Part shown: positions 43,968-56,955 of the stretch, piece after piece
Numbering within the stretch: position 1 is the stretch's first letter
How the letters are laid out: each line of letters begins with the position of its first letter
DNA from: Trachythela sp. YZ-2020
Lineage: Eukaryota; Cnidaria; Anthozoa; Malacalcyonacea; Clavulariidae
Assembly (NCBI GenBank): GCA_016169945.1
Contig: JADLSH010000377.1
Location: 682,001-746,000 of the forward strand
Reading direction: 5' to 3'
Length of the DNA stretch: 64,000 nt
Notes under the pieces: generated by a model
The model's database searches: none
Seen by the model: only the letters and a program-made list of their open reading frames with translations
What the model was told of the DNA's origin: nothing
Program-made: the position numbers and the translations under genes

Positions 43968-46790
43968 TTGGAGACTTCTGTCGTAGCTAGTAACAAAACT
44001 ATAATCACTCTGGAACGAAACACTATACCAGTTAGAATCTCAACGAGAAATCGTCAACAAAGTCCAAAGCAAAGAATGCGTAATGACTGCATACCCGTGA
44101 GGAAAACCTTGCGTAGAAGAAACTTGAATAACTTAATACCAATTAATTGCAACTCATCGATCGCGAATGCTACGTCCTACTACAAAAAAAGTTCCTTACC
44201 CTCTTTGTTCCTTTCTAATACAAGATCACTCTTTAATAAAATTGAGGATCTGGAAGTTGTCATTAACCAAAACGACGTGGATATAGTTTGTATTACAGAA
44301 ACTTGGCTGACCAATAATATTTCCAACTCAGTAGTCGACATTAGTGATTACACGCTAGTACGGAAAGATCGAAGCGCTGATAAACGTGGTGGTGGTGTTT
44401 GCACGTACATCAAATCATCAATTGATTTCACAACAATTGACGAACTTAATGATTCCCCATTTGAATCTCTTTGGGCATACCTCCGTCCGAACAGACTCCC
44501 ACGAGGCTTTTCTTGCCTAATTATCGGTATTATATACCACCCACCACAAGACGATGATGCTACTTTTACGGATCACCTAATTTCATCATTGGATGCTGCT
44601 TTGAACAAATATCCTAATGCTGGAATTATGTTGGTTGGCGATTTTAATCGTTTAAATTATCGATATATTAGTAACCATTTTAACCTGCGACAAACCGTTA
44701 AAAATCCAACACGCGGTGCTGCAATCCTCGACCTAATTTTCACCAACCTGTTTCACCATTATAACACTCCTCAAATTCTACCCGGAATCGGCTTAAGTGA
44801 CCATAACTCCTTACTTATCCGTCCTTTAAGGAGAACTCACAAAACGAAAGTAGAATCAATTTTTAGAAGGAATGTAAAGCCAAGCATGAAGTCCTGTTTT
44901 GGAAGATGGTTAGCATCTACTGATTGGTCATTCCTTGAAACACTATCAAACTGTACGGAAAAACTCGCTGCATTCCAATCTCTGTTAAATTTTGCTATTG
45001 AAACTTTTTTCCCACTCCGAAAAATCAAACAACACCCAACAGACAGGCCTTGGATTACTCCTGAACTGAAGAGTCTAATCCAGCAACGACAACAAGCAAT
45101 GTCCAAAGACCCTCCTGTTTACAAAAAATTGAGAAATAAAGTTAACAGGCTAAATAACAGTCTTAGGAGTTCCTTTTTTGCAAATAAGGTAAAAAACTGT
45201 GACAATGCAGCTTCCTGGTGGAAATCCATTAAACAACTTGGAGGACTTCCTAAGAAATTACCAGTATCCAGTGTTTTTGTATCGGGCAAAGAATTCCATT
45301 CAACCGAATTAGCAACAAAAATTAACGAAAGCTTCCTGTGTATCACAAACCCTTTACCACCTCTAAACAGCCAATTGGAAAACGTTGAAACTGATCCTGC
45401 AGTAGTTAACGAAATTATTTCAAAATACCACATTTCTCCTGAAGATGTTTTTACGAAGCTCTCCAACCTCAAACGCACTAAAGCCTCGGGTCCTGACAAC
45501 TTACCAAGTTGGGTCTTAAATGACTTTGCTATGGAACTCTCATCACCCGTTGCTGAAATTTTTAACGCGTCAATCCAAGAGAGAGTCGTACCCGTTTCAT
45601 GGAAAGAAGCTGATGTAATACCTATCCGTAAAACAGATAAGGTTAAGGAAATTGAAAATGACCTACGCCCAATATCTCTAACACCAATTCTCTCAAAAAC
45701 CTTGGAACATTTTGTCGCAGAGTGGATTATGTCACAGATCAGACACCTCATCATCTGTATGGAACTACCGACCAATCTGACCAATGCGTGCGTGTACTGC
45801 TTATGGATTTTAGTAAAGCCTTCGACAGGATTGATCACCATATTCTCATCAAGAAGATGGAGGAAATGGCCATCGATCCCGTTCTTATCGCATGGGTAAA
45901 ACAGTTTCTTACTGGCAGGAAACAGCGAGTGAAAATAGGTAAATACACCTCAAGTTTCGAACCAGTGAACGGTGGGGTTCCACAAGGCACTGTTTTAGGC
46001 CCGATTCTATTTATGATTATGATAAATGATTTGTTGGTTGATTGGGACGATAGATGGAAATATGTTGACGATTCGTCTGTTTCAGAAACCCTTTCTAGAA
46101 ACCAAGATTCGAACTTTCAAACTATTTTAGAAGGGATTACGCAGTGGTGTGCAAGAAATAACATGTCCTTGAACCCCCGTAAATGCAAAGAAATCCTCGT
46201 TTGTTTTTGGAAAATAATCCAAATTTCTCCAATGATCGTTGACGGACAGCCCATTGAAGTGGTGAAATCCGCTAAACTCCTTGGCTTAATTCTCAAAGAC
46301 GACCTAAAGTGGAATGACCACGTGGCTTACATTGTGAAAAATCCGCAAAACGCCTTTACATGCTTAGACTCCTCAAGCGAGCTCGTTGTGACACTAAAAC
46401 ATTGATATCAGTGTATTTCTCATGTGTAAGACCCATATTGGAGTATTGCGCCCAAGTTTGGCATTTTAACATACCTGAATACCTATCCAAAGAAATAGAA
46501 AGGATCCAGTCAAGAGCGTTGAAAATAATTAACCATCTTCATCATACAAAGAATCCTTGTCAGATCTCAATATTCCAACATTGTACTCTAGGCGCGAACT
46601 GTTATGTTCAAAATTTTTTAGAAAAAAGGTTCTTCCGCAAACTAGTCCCCTTTCCGAACTAGTTGAACCAGCCGATCATCCAACCTACAATCTACGCACA
46701 TCGAATAAACTCGTTCCAATTAACTGTCGGACAAATCGCTTCAAAAATTCGTACATTCCCTCGTCTGTAACGATTTATAATAAACATTGA
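43968..46790 (+). pseudogene. LINE ORF2: AP endonuclease and reverse transcriptase
   Basis: A 643-codon frame (43968-45899) holds the endonuclease: SLFLSNTRSLFNKIEDLE, VDIVCITETWLT (catalytic Glu), VRKDRSADKRGGGV, LVGDFN (Asp and Asn) and GLSDHNSLLI (SDH). The RT starts with KASGPDNLP and DLRPISLTPILSK. A deletion and frameshift near 45735 precede the next frame (45722-46405): LLMDFSKAFDRIDH, NGGVPQGTVLGPILF and catalytic YVDD (46061-46072). Further shifts near 46350 and 46560 lead to the C-terminal blocks ILEYCAQVWH, IQSRALKII and FKNSYIPSSV. With ORF1 this is the most complete LINE in the window, but not active. Confidence 0.9.
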
Positions 46791-46996
46791 GTAACTATAA
46801 ATTTCATACATTTTTATTTGTAAATAATGTTAATATCATACTAGAAGTTCTAAACTCTTCCCATATTATAGTAAATACGTTTTTGTAAATATACAATATT
46901 ATTCTAATTAACCAACCCTGTAAATGATAGATGTATTTCAACCTGTATGGTTGCAAAGTCTATATTTTTCTAATAAATTCAAATTCAAATTCAAAT
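46791..46996 (+). repeat. LINE 3' UTR and ATTCAA tail
   Basis: Short AT-rich 3' UTR ending in AAATTCAAATTCAAATTCAAATC (46977-46997), a tandem tail as is usual for CR1/L2-type LINEs instead of poly(A). It ends the LINE that starts at about 42213, so the whole copy is about 4.8 kb. Confidence 0.75.
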
Positions 46997-47163
46997 CATT
47001 GAAAAAGTCAACAGACTAAAAATAGAAAAAGCGCTAAAAAACGAGTATATACTTCATGGTAAGCTACATATAGTCGCCCTACTATATTATTACGTAACAT
47101 ACATATATGCATAATACATTACATATGCATACAGTCGCCCTGCATATAGTCGCCATATAATAT

Positions 47164-50100
47164 ATGTACTTGGATATCTTCGTGTACTTGGATGACTTCA
47201 TGCACTCCTACAACTTAGTACACTTGGCTGACTTCATGCACTTCTACAACTTGGTGCACTTCGCTAACTTCATGCACTTCGATAACTTGGTACACATGGT
47301 ACACTTGGATGACTTCATGCACTTCTACAACTTGGTGCACTTCGCTAACTTCATGCACTTCGATAACTTGGTACACTTGGTACACATGGTACACTTGGAT
47401 GACTTCATGCACTTCTACAACTTGGTGCACTTCGCTAACTTCATGCACTTCGATAACTTGGTACACTTCTATATTTTCATACACTTCTATAACTTGGTAC
47501 ACTTGGACAACTTCATGCACTTCTACAACTTGCTACACTTGGTACACTTGGATGACTTCATGCACTTCTACAATTTGGTACACTTGGATAACTTCATGAA
47601 CTTCGATAACTTGGTACACTTCTAGAACTTAATGCACTTCGATAACTTGGTACACTTGGATAACTTCATGCACTTCTACAACTTGGTACACTTGGATAAC
47701 TTCATGCACTTCTACAACTTGGTACACTTGGATAACTTCATGCATTTCGACAACTTGGTACACTTCTAGAACTTCATGCACTTCGATAACTTGGTACACT
47801 TGGATAACTTCATGCACTTCTACAACTTGGTACACTTGGATAACTTGATCATGCACTTCTACAACTTGGTACACTTGGATGACTTCATGCACTTCTACAA
47901 CTTGGTACACTTGGTACACATGGTACACTTGGATAACTTCATGCACTTCTACAACTTGGTACACTTGGATGACTTCATGCACTTCTACAACTTGGTGCAC
48001 TTTGCTAACTTCATGCACTTCGATAACTTGGTACACTTCTATAACTTCATACACTTCTATAACTTGGTACACTTGGATAACTTCATGCACTTCTACAACT
48101 TGGTACACTTGGATAACTTCATGCACTTCTACAACTTGGTACACTTGGATAACTTCATGCATTTCGACAACTTGGTACACTTCTAGAACTTCATGCACTT
48201 CGATAACTTGGTTAACTTGGATAACTTCATGCACTTCTACAACTTGGTACACTTGGATAACTTGATCATGCACTTCTACAACTTGGTACACTTGGATGAC
48301 TTCATGCACTTCTACAACTTGGTACACTTGGTACACATGGTACACTTGGATAACTTCATGCACTTCTACAACTTGGTACACTTGGATGACTTCATGCACT
48401 TCTACAACTTGGTGCACTTTGCTAACTTCATGCACTTCGATAACTTGGTACGCTTCTATAACTTCATACACTTCTATAACTTGGTACACTTGGACAACTT
48501 CATGCACTTCTACAACGTGCTACACTTGGTACACTTGGATGACTTCATGCACGTCTACAACTTGGTACACTTGGATAACTTCATGCATTTCGAAAACTTG
48601 GTACACTTCTAGAACTTCATGCACTTCGATAACTTGGTACACTTGGATAACTTCATGCACTTCAATAACTTCGTACACTTGGATAACTTCATGCACTTCT
48701 ACAACTTGGTACACTTGGATAACTTCATGCATTTCGTCAACTTGGTACACTTCTAGAACTTCATGCACTTCGATAACTTGGTACACTTGGATAACTTCAT
48801 GCACTTCTACAACTTGGTACACTTGGATAACTTGATCATGCACTTCTACAACTTGGTACACTTGGATGACTTCATGCACTTCTACAACTTGGTAGACTTG
48901 GTACACATGGTACACTTGGATAACTTCATGCACTTCTACAACTTGGTACACTTGGATAACTTCATGCACTTCGATAACTTGGTACACTTCTAGAACTTCA
49001 TGCACTTCGATAACTTGGTACACTTGGATAACTTCATGCACTTCAACAACTTGGTACACTTGGATAACTTAATCATGCACTTCTACAACTTGGTACACTT
49101 GGATGACTTCATGCACTTCTACAACTTGGTGCACTTCGCTAACTTCATGCACTTCGATAACTTGGTACACTTCTATAACTTCATACACTTCAATAACTTG
49201 GAACACTTGGATGACTTCATGCACTTCTACAACTTGGTACACTTCTAGAACTTCATGCACTTCGATAACTTGGTACACTTGGATAACTTCATGCACTTCT
49301 ACAACTTGGTACACTTGGATAACTTCATGCACTTCAATAACTTGGTACACTTGGATAACTTCATGCACTTCGATAACTTGGTACAGTTCTATAACTTCAT
49401 GCACTTCTATACCTTGGTACACTTGGATAACTTGATGCACTTCGATAACTTGGTACACTTCTAGAACTTCATGCACTTCGATAACTTGGTACACTTGGAT
49501 AACTTCATGCACTTCTACAACTTGGTACACTTGGATAACTCATGCATTTCAATAACTTGGTACACTTGGATGACTTCATGCACCTCTACAACTTGGTACA
49601 CTTGGATAACTTCATGCACTTCGACAACTTGGTACACTTCTAGAACTTCATGCACTTCGATAACTTGGTACACTTGGATAACTTCATGCACTTCTACAAC
49701 TTGGTACACTTGGATAACTTGATCATGCACTTCTACAACTTGGTACACTTGGATGACTTCATGCACTTCTACAACTTGGTGCACTTCGCCAACTTCATGC
49801 ACTTCGATAACTTGGTACACTTCTATAACTTCATACACTTCAATAACTTGGTACACTTGGATAACTTCATGCACTTCTACAACTTGGTACACTTGGATAA
49901 CTTGATCATGCACTTCTACAACTTGGTACACTTGGTACACTTGGTACACTTGGTACACTTGGTACACTTGGTACACTTGGTACACTTGGTACACATGGTA
50001 CACTTGGATAACTTCATGCACTTCTACAACTTGGTACACTTGGATGACTTCATGCACTTCTACAACTTGGTGTACTTTGCTAACTTCATGCACTTCGATA

Positions 50101-53016
50101 ACTTGGTACACTTCTATAACTTCATACACTTCTATACCTTGGTACACTTGGATAACTTCATGCACTTCGATAACTTGGTACACTTCTAGAACTTCATGCA
50201 CTTCGATAACTTGGTACACTTGGATAACTTCATGCACTTCTACAACTTGGTACACTTGGATAACTTAATCATGCACTTCTACAACTTGGTACACTTGGAT
50301 GACTTCATGCACTTCTACAACTTGGTGCACTTCGCTAACTTCATGCACTTCGATAACTTGGTACACTTCTATAACTTCATACACTTCAATAACTTGGAAC
50401 ACTTGGATGACTTCATGCACTTCTACAACTTGGTACACTTCTAGAACTTCATGCACTTCTACAACTTGGTACACTTGGATAACTTAATCATGCACTTCTA
50501 CAACTTGGTACACTTGGATGACTTCATGCACTTCTACAACTTGGTGCACTTCGCTAACTTCATGCACTTCGATAACTTGGTACACTTCTATAACTTCATA
50601 CACTTCAATAACTTGGTACACTTGGACAACTTCATGTACTTCTACAACGTGCTACACTTGGTACACTTGGATGACTTCATGCACTTCTACAACTTGGTAC
50701 ACTTGGATAACTTCATGCACTTCGATAACTTGGTACACTTCTAGAACTTCATGCACTTCGATAACTTGGTACACTTGGATAACTTCATGCACTTCAATAA
50801 CTTCGTACACTTGGATAACTTCATGCACTTCTACAACTTGGTACACTTGGATAACTTCATGCATTTCGACAACTTGGTACACTTCTAGAACTTCATGCAC
50901 TTCGATAACTTGGTACACTTGGATAACTTCATGCTCTTCTACAACTTGGTACACTTGGATAACTTGATCATGCACTTCTACAACTTGGTACACTTGGATG
51001 ACTTCATGCACTTCTACAACTTGGTACACTTGGTACACATGGTACACTTGGATAACTTCATGCACTTCTACAACTTGGTACACTTGGATGACTTCATGCA
51101 CTTCTACAACTTGGTGCACTTTGCTAACTTCATGCACTTCGATAACTTGGTACACTTCTATAACTTCATACACTTCTATACCTTGGTACACTTGGATAAC
51201 TTCATGCACTTCGATAACTTGGTACACTTCTAGAACTTCATGCACTTCGATAACTTGGTACACTTGGATAACTTCATGCACTTCTACAACTTGGTACACT
51301 TGGATAACTTAATCATGCACTTCTACAACTTGGTACACTTGGATGACTTCATGCACTTCTACAACTTGGTGCACTTCGCTAACTTCATGCACTTCGATAA
51401 CTTGGTACACTTCTATAACTTCATACACTTCAATAACTTGGAACACTTGGATGACTTCATGCACTTCTACAACTTGGTACACTTCTAGAACTTCATGCAC
51501 TTCTACAACTTGGTACACTTGGATAACTTAATCATGCACTTCTACAACTTGGTACACTTGGATGACTTCATGCACTTCTACAACTTGGTGCACTTCGCTA
51601 ACTTCATGCACTTCGATAACTTGGTACACTTCTATAACTTCATACACTTCAATAACTTGGTACACTTGGACAACTTCATGTACTTCTACAACGTGCTACA
51701 CTTGGTACACTTGGATGACTTCATGCACTTCTACAACTTGGTACACTTGGATAACTTCATGCACTTCGATAACTTGGTACACTTCTAGAACTTCATGCAC
51801 TTCGATAACTTGGTACACTTGGATAACTTCATGCACTTCAATAACTTCGTACACTTGGATAACTTCATGCACTTCTACAACTTGGTACACTTGGATAACT
51901 TCATGCACTTCAGACAACTTGGTACACTTCTAGAACTTCATGCACTTCGATAACTTGGTACACTTGGATAACTTCATGCACTTCTACAACTTGGTACACT
52001 TGGGAACTTCATGCACTTCTACAACTTGGTACACTTGGATAACTTAATCATGCACTTCTACAACTTGGTACACTTGGATGACTTCATGCACTTCTACAAC
52101 TTGGTGCACTTCGCTAACTTCATGCACTTCGATAACTTGGTACACTTCTATAACTTCATACACTTCAATAACTTGGAACACTTGGATGACTTCATGCACT
52201 TCTACAACTTGGTACACTTCTAGAACTTCATGCACTTCGATAACTTGGTACACTTGGATAACTTCATGCACTTCTACAACTTGGTACACTTGGATAACTT
52301 CATGCACTTCAATAACTTGGTACACTTGGATAACTTCATGCACTTCGATAACTTGGTACAGTTCTATAACTTCATGCACTTCTATACCTTGGTACACTTG
52401 GATAACTTGATGCACTTCGATAACTTGGTACACTTCTAGAACTTCATGCACTTCGATAACTTGGTACACTTGGATAACTTCATGCACTTCTACAACTTGG
52501 TACACTTGGATAACTCATGCACTTCAATAACTTGGTACACTTGGATGACTTCATGCACCTCTACAACTTGGTACACTTGGATAACTTCATGCACTTCGAC
52601 AACTTGGTACACTTCTAGAACTTCATGCACTTCGATAACTTGGTACACTTGGATAACTTCATGCACTTCTACAACTTGGTACACTTGGATAACTTGATCA
52701 TGCACTTCTACAACTTGGTACACTTGGATGACTTCATGCACTTCTACAACTTGGTGCACTTCGCTAACTTCATGCACTTCGATAACTTGGTACACTTCTA
52801 TAACTTCATACACTTCAATAACTTGGTACACTTGGATAACTTCATGCACTTCTACAACTTGGTACACTTGGATAATTTGATCATGCACTTCTACAACTTG
52901 GTACACTTGGATGACTTCATGCACTTCTACAACTTGGTACACTTGGTACACTTGGTACACATGGTACACTTGGATAACTTCATGCACTTCTACAACTTGG
53001 TACGCTTGGATGACTT
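47164..53016. repeat. 5.9-kb minisatellite built of 9-bp ACTTNNNNN subunits
   Basis: The basic subunit is 9 bp beginning ACTT (ACTTCATGC, ACTTCTACA, ACTTGGTAC, ACTTGGATA), most often arranged as a 36-bp four-subunit block. Because 9 is a multiple of three, reading frames stay open for hundreds of codons on both strands, as T-x-x, V-x-x or NFMHFYNLVHLD-like peptides. ACTTCTAGA variants create stops in one frame. Larger blocks repeat too: 50196-50744 recurs at 51240-51788 (offset 1044 bp, 116 subunits), and 49069-49530 at 52044-52505. Non-coding in my judgement. It ends where the Ty3/gypsy element is inserted. Confidence 0.95.
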
Positions 53017-53203
53017 TGTTATGATAATTTACTAGTAATTTAGGTATATTTATGAATAGGTCACCTGTGCTGAGCCTTGGTATAAATGTCAGCGTACGAC
53101 CAACAAAAACAACCTTGGCCGCCATTATTGTAGAAATTTAGTATGAAGACTTTTAAGTTGAATAAAGCCAACATATTGTGGCATCTTATTTAGTATTATT
53201 ACA
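53017..53203 (+). repeat. 5' LTR, copy 1 (187 bp)
   Basis: TG...CA ends. It has a TATA box TATAAAT at 53081-53087 and a poly(A) signal AATAAA at 53161-53166. It differs from the 3' LTR at two bases (TATAAAT versus CATAAAT, GAAATTT versus GACATTT) plus one A in a run. Confidence 0.95.
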
Positions 53204-53222
53204 ATTTATTCAACTTAAAAGT

Positions 53223-56200
53223 ATGGATAAAGTATTACGACCTGAACGCTTTGAAACAGATCCGAACAGCAGCACGGCGGCAAAAGAATGGCTTCATTGG
53301 AAACGAACATTCGAAAATTTCCTAGCTGTGTTGCCTGAGGAAGGCTTGGATAAATTCGGGGTGTTAACTAACTTTGTATCGCCCACAGTCTTCCAGTATA
53401 TTGAAGAGATCGGGGATTACACTGCGGCCATCGCAACTTTGGAAGCCTTATTTGTCAAACCAACAAACGAAATCTACGCTCGACATTTACTGGCAACAAG
53501 ACGTCAAAAGACAAGTGAGACACTCGACGAGTACTTACAATCGTTAAAGACCCTCAGTAAAGACTGCAACTTCAAAAATGCCACATCTCTTCAGTACCGT
53601 GATGAAAGTATTCGAGATGCCTTCATAACAGGACTTCAATCTAATTCGATTCGTCAGAGGTTGCTGGAAAATAAAACTTTGGATCTTAAGACAATGTTTG
53701 ATCAAGCCCGATCCCTCGAGTCAGCTATGAAGAGTTCTGAATCCTATACAGACTCCCAATCAAGTTTTAATGCTGCGGTTCCTTCACCATCACCATCATC
53801 AGCATCGGTTACACCTCCAATGGACAATCAGTATCCAAGTCCTTTAGCAGCTCTACCATCCGACTGTCCTTCCTGTTTCTTTTGTGGGAATACTAGACAT
53901 CCTCGATCAAAATGTCCTGCTAGAGATGCCATTTGCATGAAGTGTCAAAAGAAAGGACATTTCGCAAAGGTTTGTCGTGGAAAAGCAGCAGCTAAGTCCA
54001 TTAATCCAACTTCGGCAGCTCTTTGGTCTCCAACGCTGGCTACAGTTACACCTCCAAGGAATCCTTCATCTCTGTCAAAAGCATCAGCAATGGTATCACT
54101 CAATGGATTAAAAGTTAAAGCACTTTTGATAGTGGAAGTGGCGAAAGCTTCATTCATCCTAGCTTAGTTGAGACAACTTCCTCTCTGTTCACCCATTCTC
54201 TGGGACAGTATCCTTGGCTACCTCTCACATTGTCACTAATGTTGCTGGGTATTGTCTAGCAAATCTTACCTATCAAGACCATACATACGAGAACATTCGT
54301 CTAACAGTTTTGCCAGGACTATGCTCAGATCTAATATTGGGTCTAGACTTCCAATCAAGACACAAGAATGTCATCTTCAACTATGGTGGACCTGAACCAC
54401 CTTTGGTAGTGTGTGGATTCAGTATGCTGAACATTGATCCACCAGAACCTTTTGCCAATTTAACCTCTGATTGCCACCCAGTTGCCACCAAGTCTCGACG
54501 TTACAGTCAAGAAGATCTGTTGTTCATTGGTAACGAAGTAGAAAGGCTTCTTAAGGAGGGCATCATCGAACCAAGTAAGTCCCCATGGAGAGCCCAGGTG
54601 GTAGTTACCAAAGACGAGAACCATAAGAAGAGAATGGCTATAGACTATTCACAAACAGTGAACAAATTTACAATCCTGGATGCTTTCCCTTTACCAAGAA
54701 TTGACGAGTTAGTTAATCAAATCGCTCAGTATAGAGTCTTCAGTACAATTGATTTACGCAGCGCATACCATCAAGTATCCATCAAGGATGAAGACAAACC
54801 TTACACAGCATTCGAAGCCCAAGGATGCCTTTACCAGTTTACACGTCTTCCGTTTGGAGTTACAAATGGCGTGGCCTGCTTTCAAAGGGAAATGGTAAAA
54901 TTCGTACAGGAAGAGAATCTTAATGCAACATTTCCGTATCTTGATAATATTACGATCTGTGGGAAAGACCAAGAGGACCATGACGTGAACTTGAAACGTT
55001 TCCTGGATGCTGCCAAGCGTAAGAACATTACTTACAATGACGAAAAGAGTGTGTTCTCAACAAGGTGCATACCTATTCTCGGGTATGAAGTAGAAGAAGG
55101 AGAACTTCGGCCAGACCCAGAGCGCCTTCGACCCCTACGAGAACTTCCTGTTCCTCACGACTCCAAATCCATGAGTAGGTGCTTGGGATTGTTTTCTTAT
55201 TACTCGAGATGGATGCCAGCGTTTTCGGATAAACTAAAGCCCCTCTCAAGCTGCAAGACCTTTCCGCTGTCCCAGGAAGCTGTCGACGCATTTGAAAGCC
55301 TCAAGGAATCAATTGAAAAAGCTGTTGTCACTGCTGTGGACGAAAGTATTCCGTTTGAAGTCGAAACTGATGCCTCAGATGTGGCACTAGCAGCCACCCT
55401 TAACCAAAATGGTAGACCCGTAGCTTTCTTCTCAAGAACACTCCAAGGAAGCGAGCTTAAACACGCAGCTGTGGAAAAAGAAGCTCAAGCAATTATCGAA
55501 GCTGTTCGGCATTGGCGCCATTTTCTAACAGGAAGACATTTCATTCTGAAAACTGACCAGAAATCGGTGTCTTACATGTTTGACGTCCAACATCAAGGAA
55601 AGATTAAGAATGACAAGATTATGCGTTGGAAACTCGAACTGGCTTGCTATAGTTTCGATATCATTTACCGACCAGGAAAGTTGAATGTGGCACCTGACGC
55701 ATTATCTCGGGCTACTTGCGCTACAACGTCGGAGTCACTTTATAACCTCCATGAATCACTTTGTCACCCTGGTGTTACAAGATTATATCATTTTGTCAGA
55801 TCAAAGAACCTCCCGTATTCCCTTGAAGAGATTAGAAGAGTCACAAGCGCATGTAAAATATGCAGTGAATGCAAGCCTCAGTTCCATCGCCCTGTGAAGG
55901 TTCATCTTATCAAAGCTACGAAACCGTTTGAGAGACTCAATGTGGACTTCAGGCCCATTGCCAACGAATGATAAGAATCGATATGTCCTTAATGTGGTTG
56001 ACGAATACTCGCGATTTCCTTTTGTGTTCCCATGCCCGGATGTCACAACAGCTACCGTTATCAAGTGTCTTACTACGCTCTTTTCTCTTTTTGGGATGCC
56101 AGCTTATATTCATTCTGATCGAGGGCATCATTCATGAGTGAAGAATTGAGAACGTTTCTTATTGGGAAAGGAGAGCCACTAGCCGTACAACTAGTTATAA

Positions 56201-56929
56201 TCCTGAAGGCAATGGTCAAGTGGAGCGGTACAATGGCGTAATCTGGAAAGCCATCGTCACCTCCTTAAATCAAGGAATCTTCCAGTCAAATATTGGCAAG
56301 ATGTTCTCGCTGACGCTCTACACTCTGTTCGTTCACTCTTATGTACAGCAACGAACGTTACACCGCATGAGCGTTTCTTTGGATTCGCCAGAAGATCGTC
56401 TGTTGGAAGCTCTATACCTTCATGGCTACTGCAACCTGGATCTGTCCTCATTAAACGTCAAGTCCGTTCCAGCAAACATGATCCGTTGGTGGACGAAGTA
56501 GAATTGCTCCAAGCTAACCCCAATTACGCCCATGTGCGCTATCTTGATGGCAGAGAAACAACCGTAGCTATCAAGCAACTTGCACCCCGAGGTGGTCTAG
56601 ATTCGACCTGCCAGCCATCGATGCAGTCCAACCCATTCTCGATACCAGTAGCAATGGAGGAGAGTGTTGATGATGATTTAACGGATGAACCACGAGACAA
56701 CGAAAGACCTAGTGAAAACGAACAAATCCAATCCAAAACGAACACGCAGCTTCGACAGAGAGACCAGCGACAAGTAATCACCATGCTGAAGAACATGATG
56801 CGCAACCGTCTTTACGACGGTCGACACGTACACGTCGTCCCATTGATAGACTTAATTTATGAATTGGCGAAGGATGGTGATTATTTAGACTATTATGGAA
56901 TGTTTAATTATTACTTTATTTATTATTAA
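53223..56929 (+). pseudogene. Ty3/gypsy gag-pol, copy 1 (frameshifted)
   Basis: ATG at 53223, only 19 nt after the LTR, is the first in the transcript's internal part. Gag includes a capsid-like helix region and two CCHC knuckles (CFFCGNTRHPRSKC, CMKCQKKGHFAKVC). The protease active site is DSGS near 54128. RT has FSTIDLRSAYHQV, LPFGVTNG and YLDN (in place of the usual YLDD) at about 54937-54948. RNase H has VETDASD, and integrase has HESLCHPG, CKICSEC, NVDF and SDRG. Frame breaks lie near 54124, 54180, 55951, 56123, 56172, 56264 and 56716; most are one- or two-base differences in short runs compared with copies 2 and 3. No envelope gene is present. Confidence 0.9.
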
Positions 56930-56955
56930 TTAGGTTTTGTTCTAAGGTAGGAGAA

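Noticed and set aside
47164..53016. CRISPR-like regular repeats.
   Set aside because: There are no unique spacers between conserved repeats, no cas genes, and the DNA is eukaryotic.
47164..53125. Long overlapping ORFs (up to 292 codons) on both strands of the minisatellite.
   Set aside because: They arise because a 9-bp period keeps frames open. Peptides are pure repeats without start context or domains, and frames on both strands are equally open.
53945..54157. Minus-strand ORFs inside gag-pol (also 55073-55397, 58791-59000, 59917-60363, 63638-63847).
   Set aside because: Shadows of the plus-strand Ty3/gypsy coding sequence, repeated in each copy.
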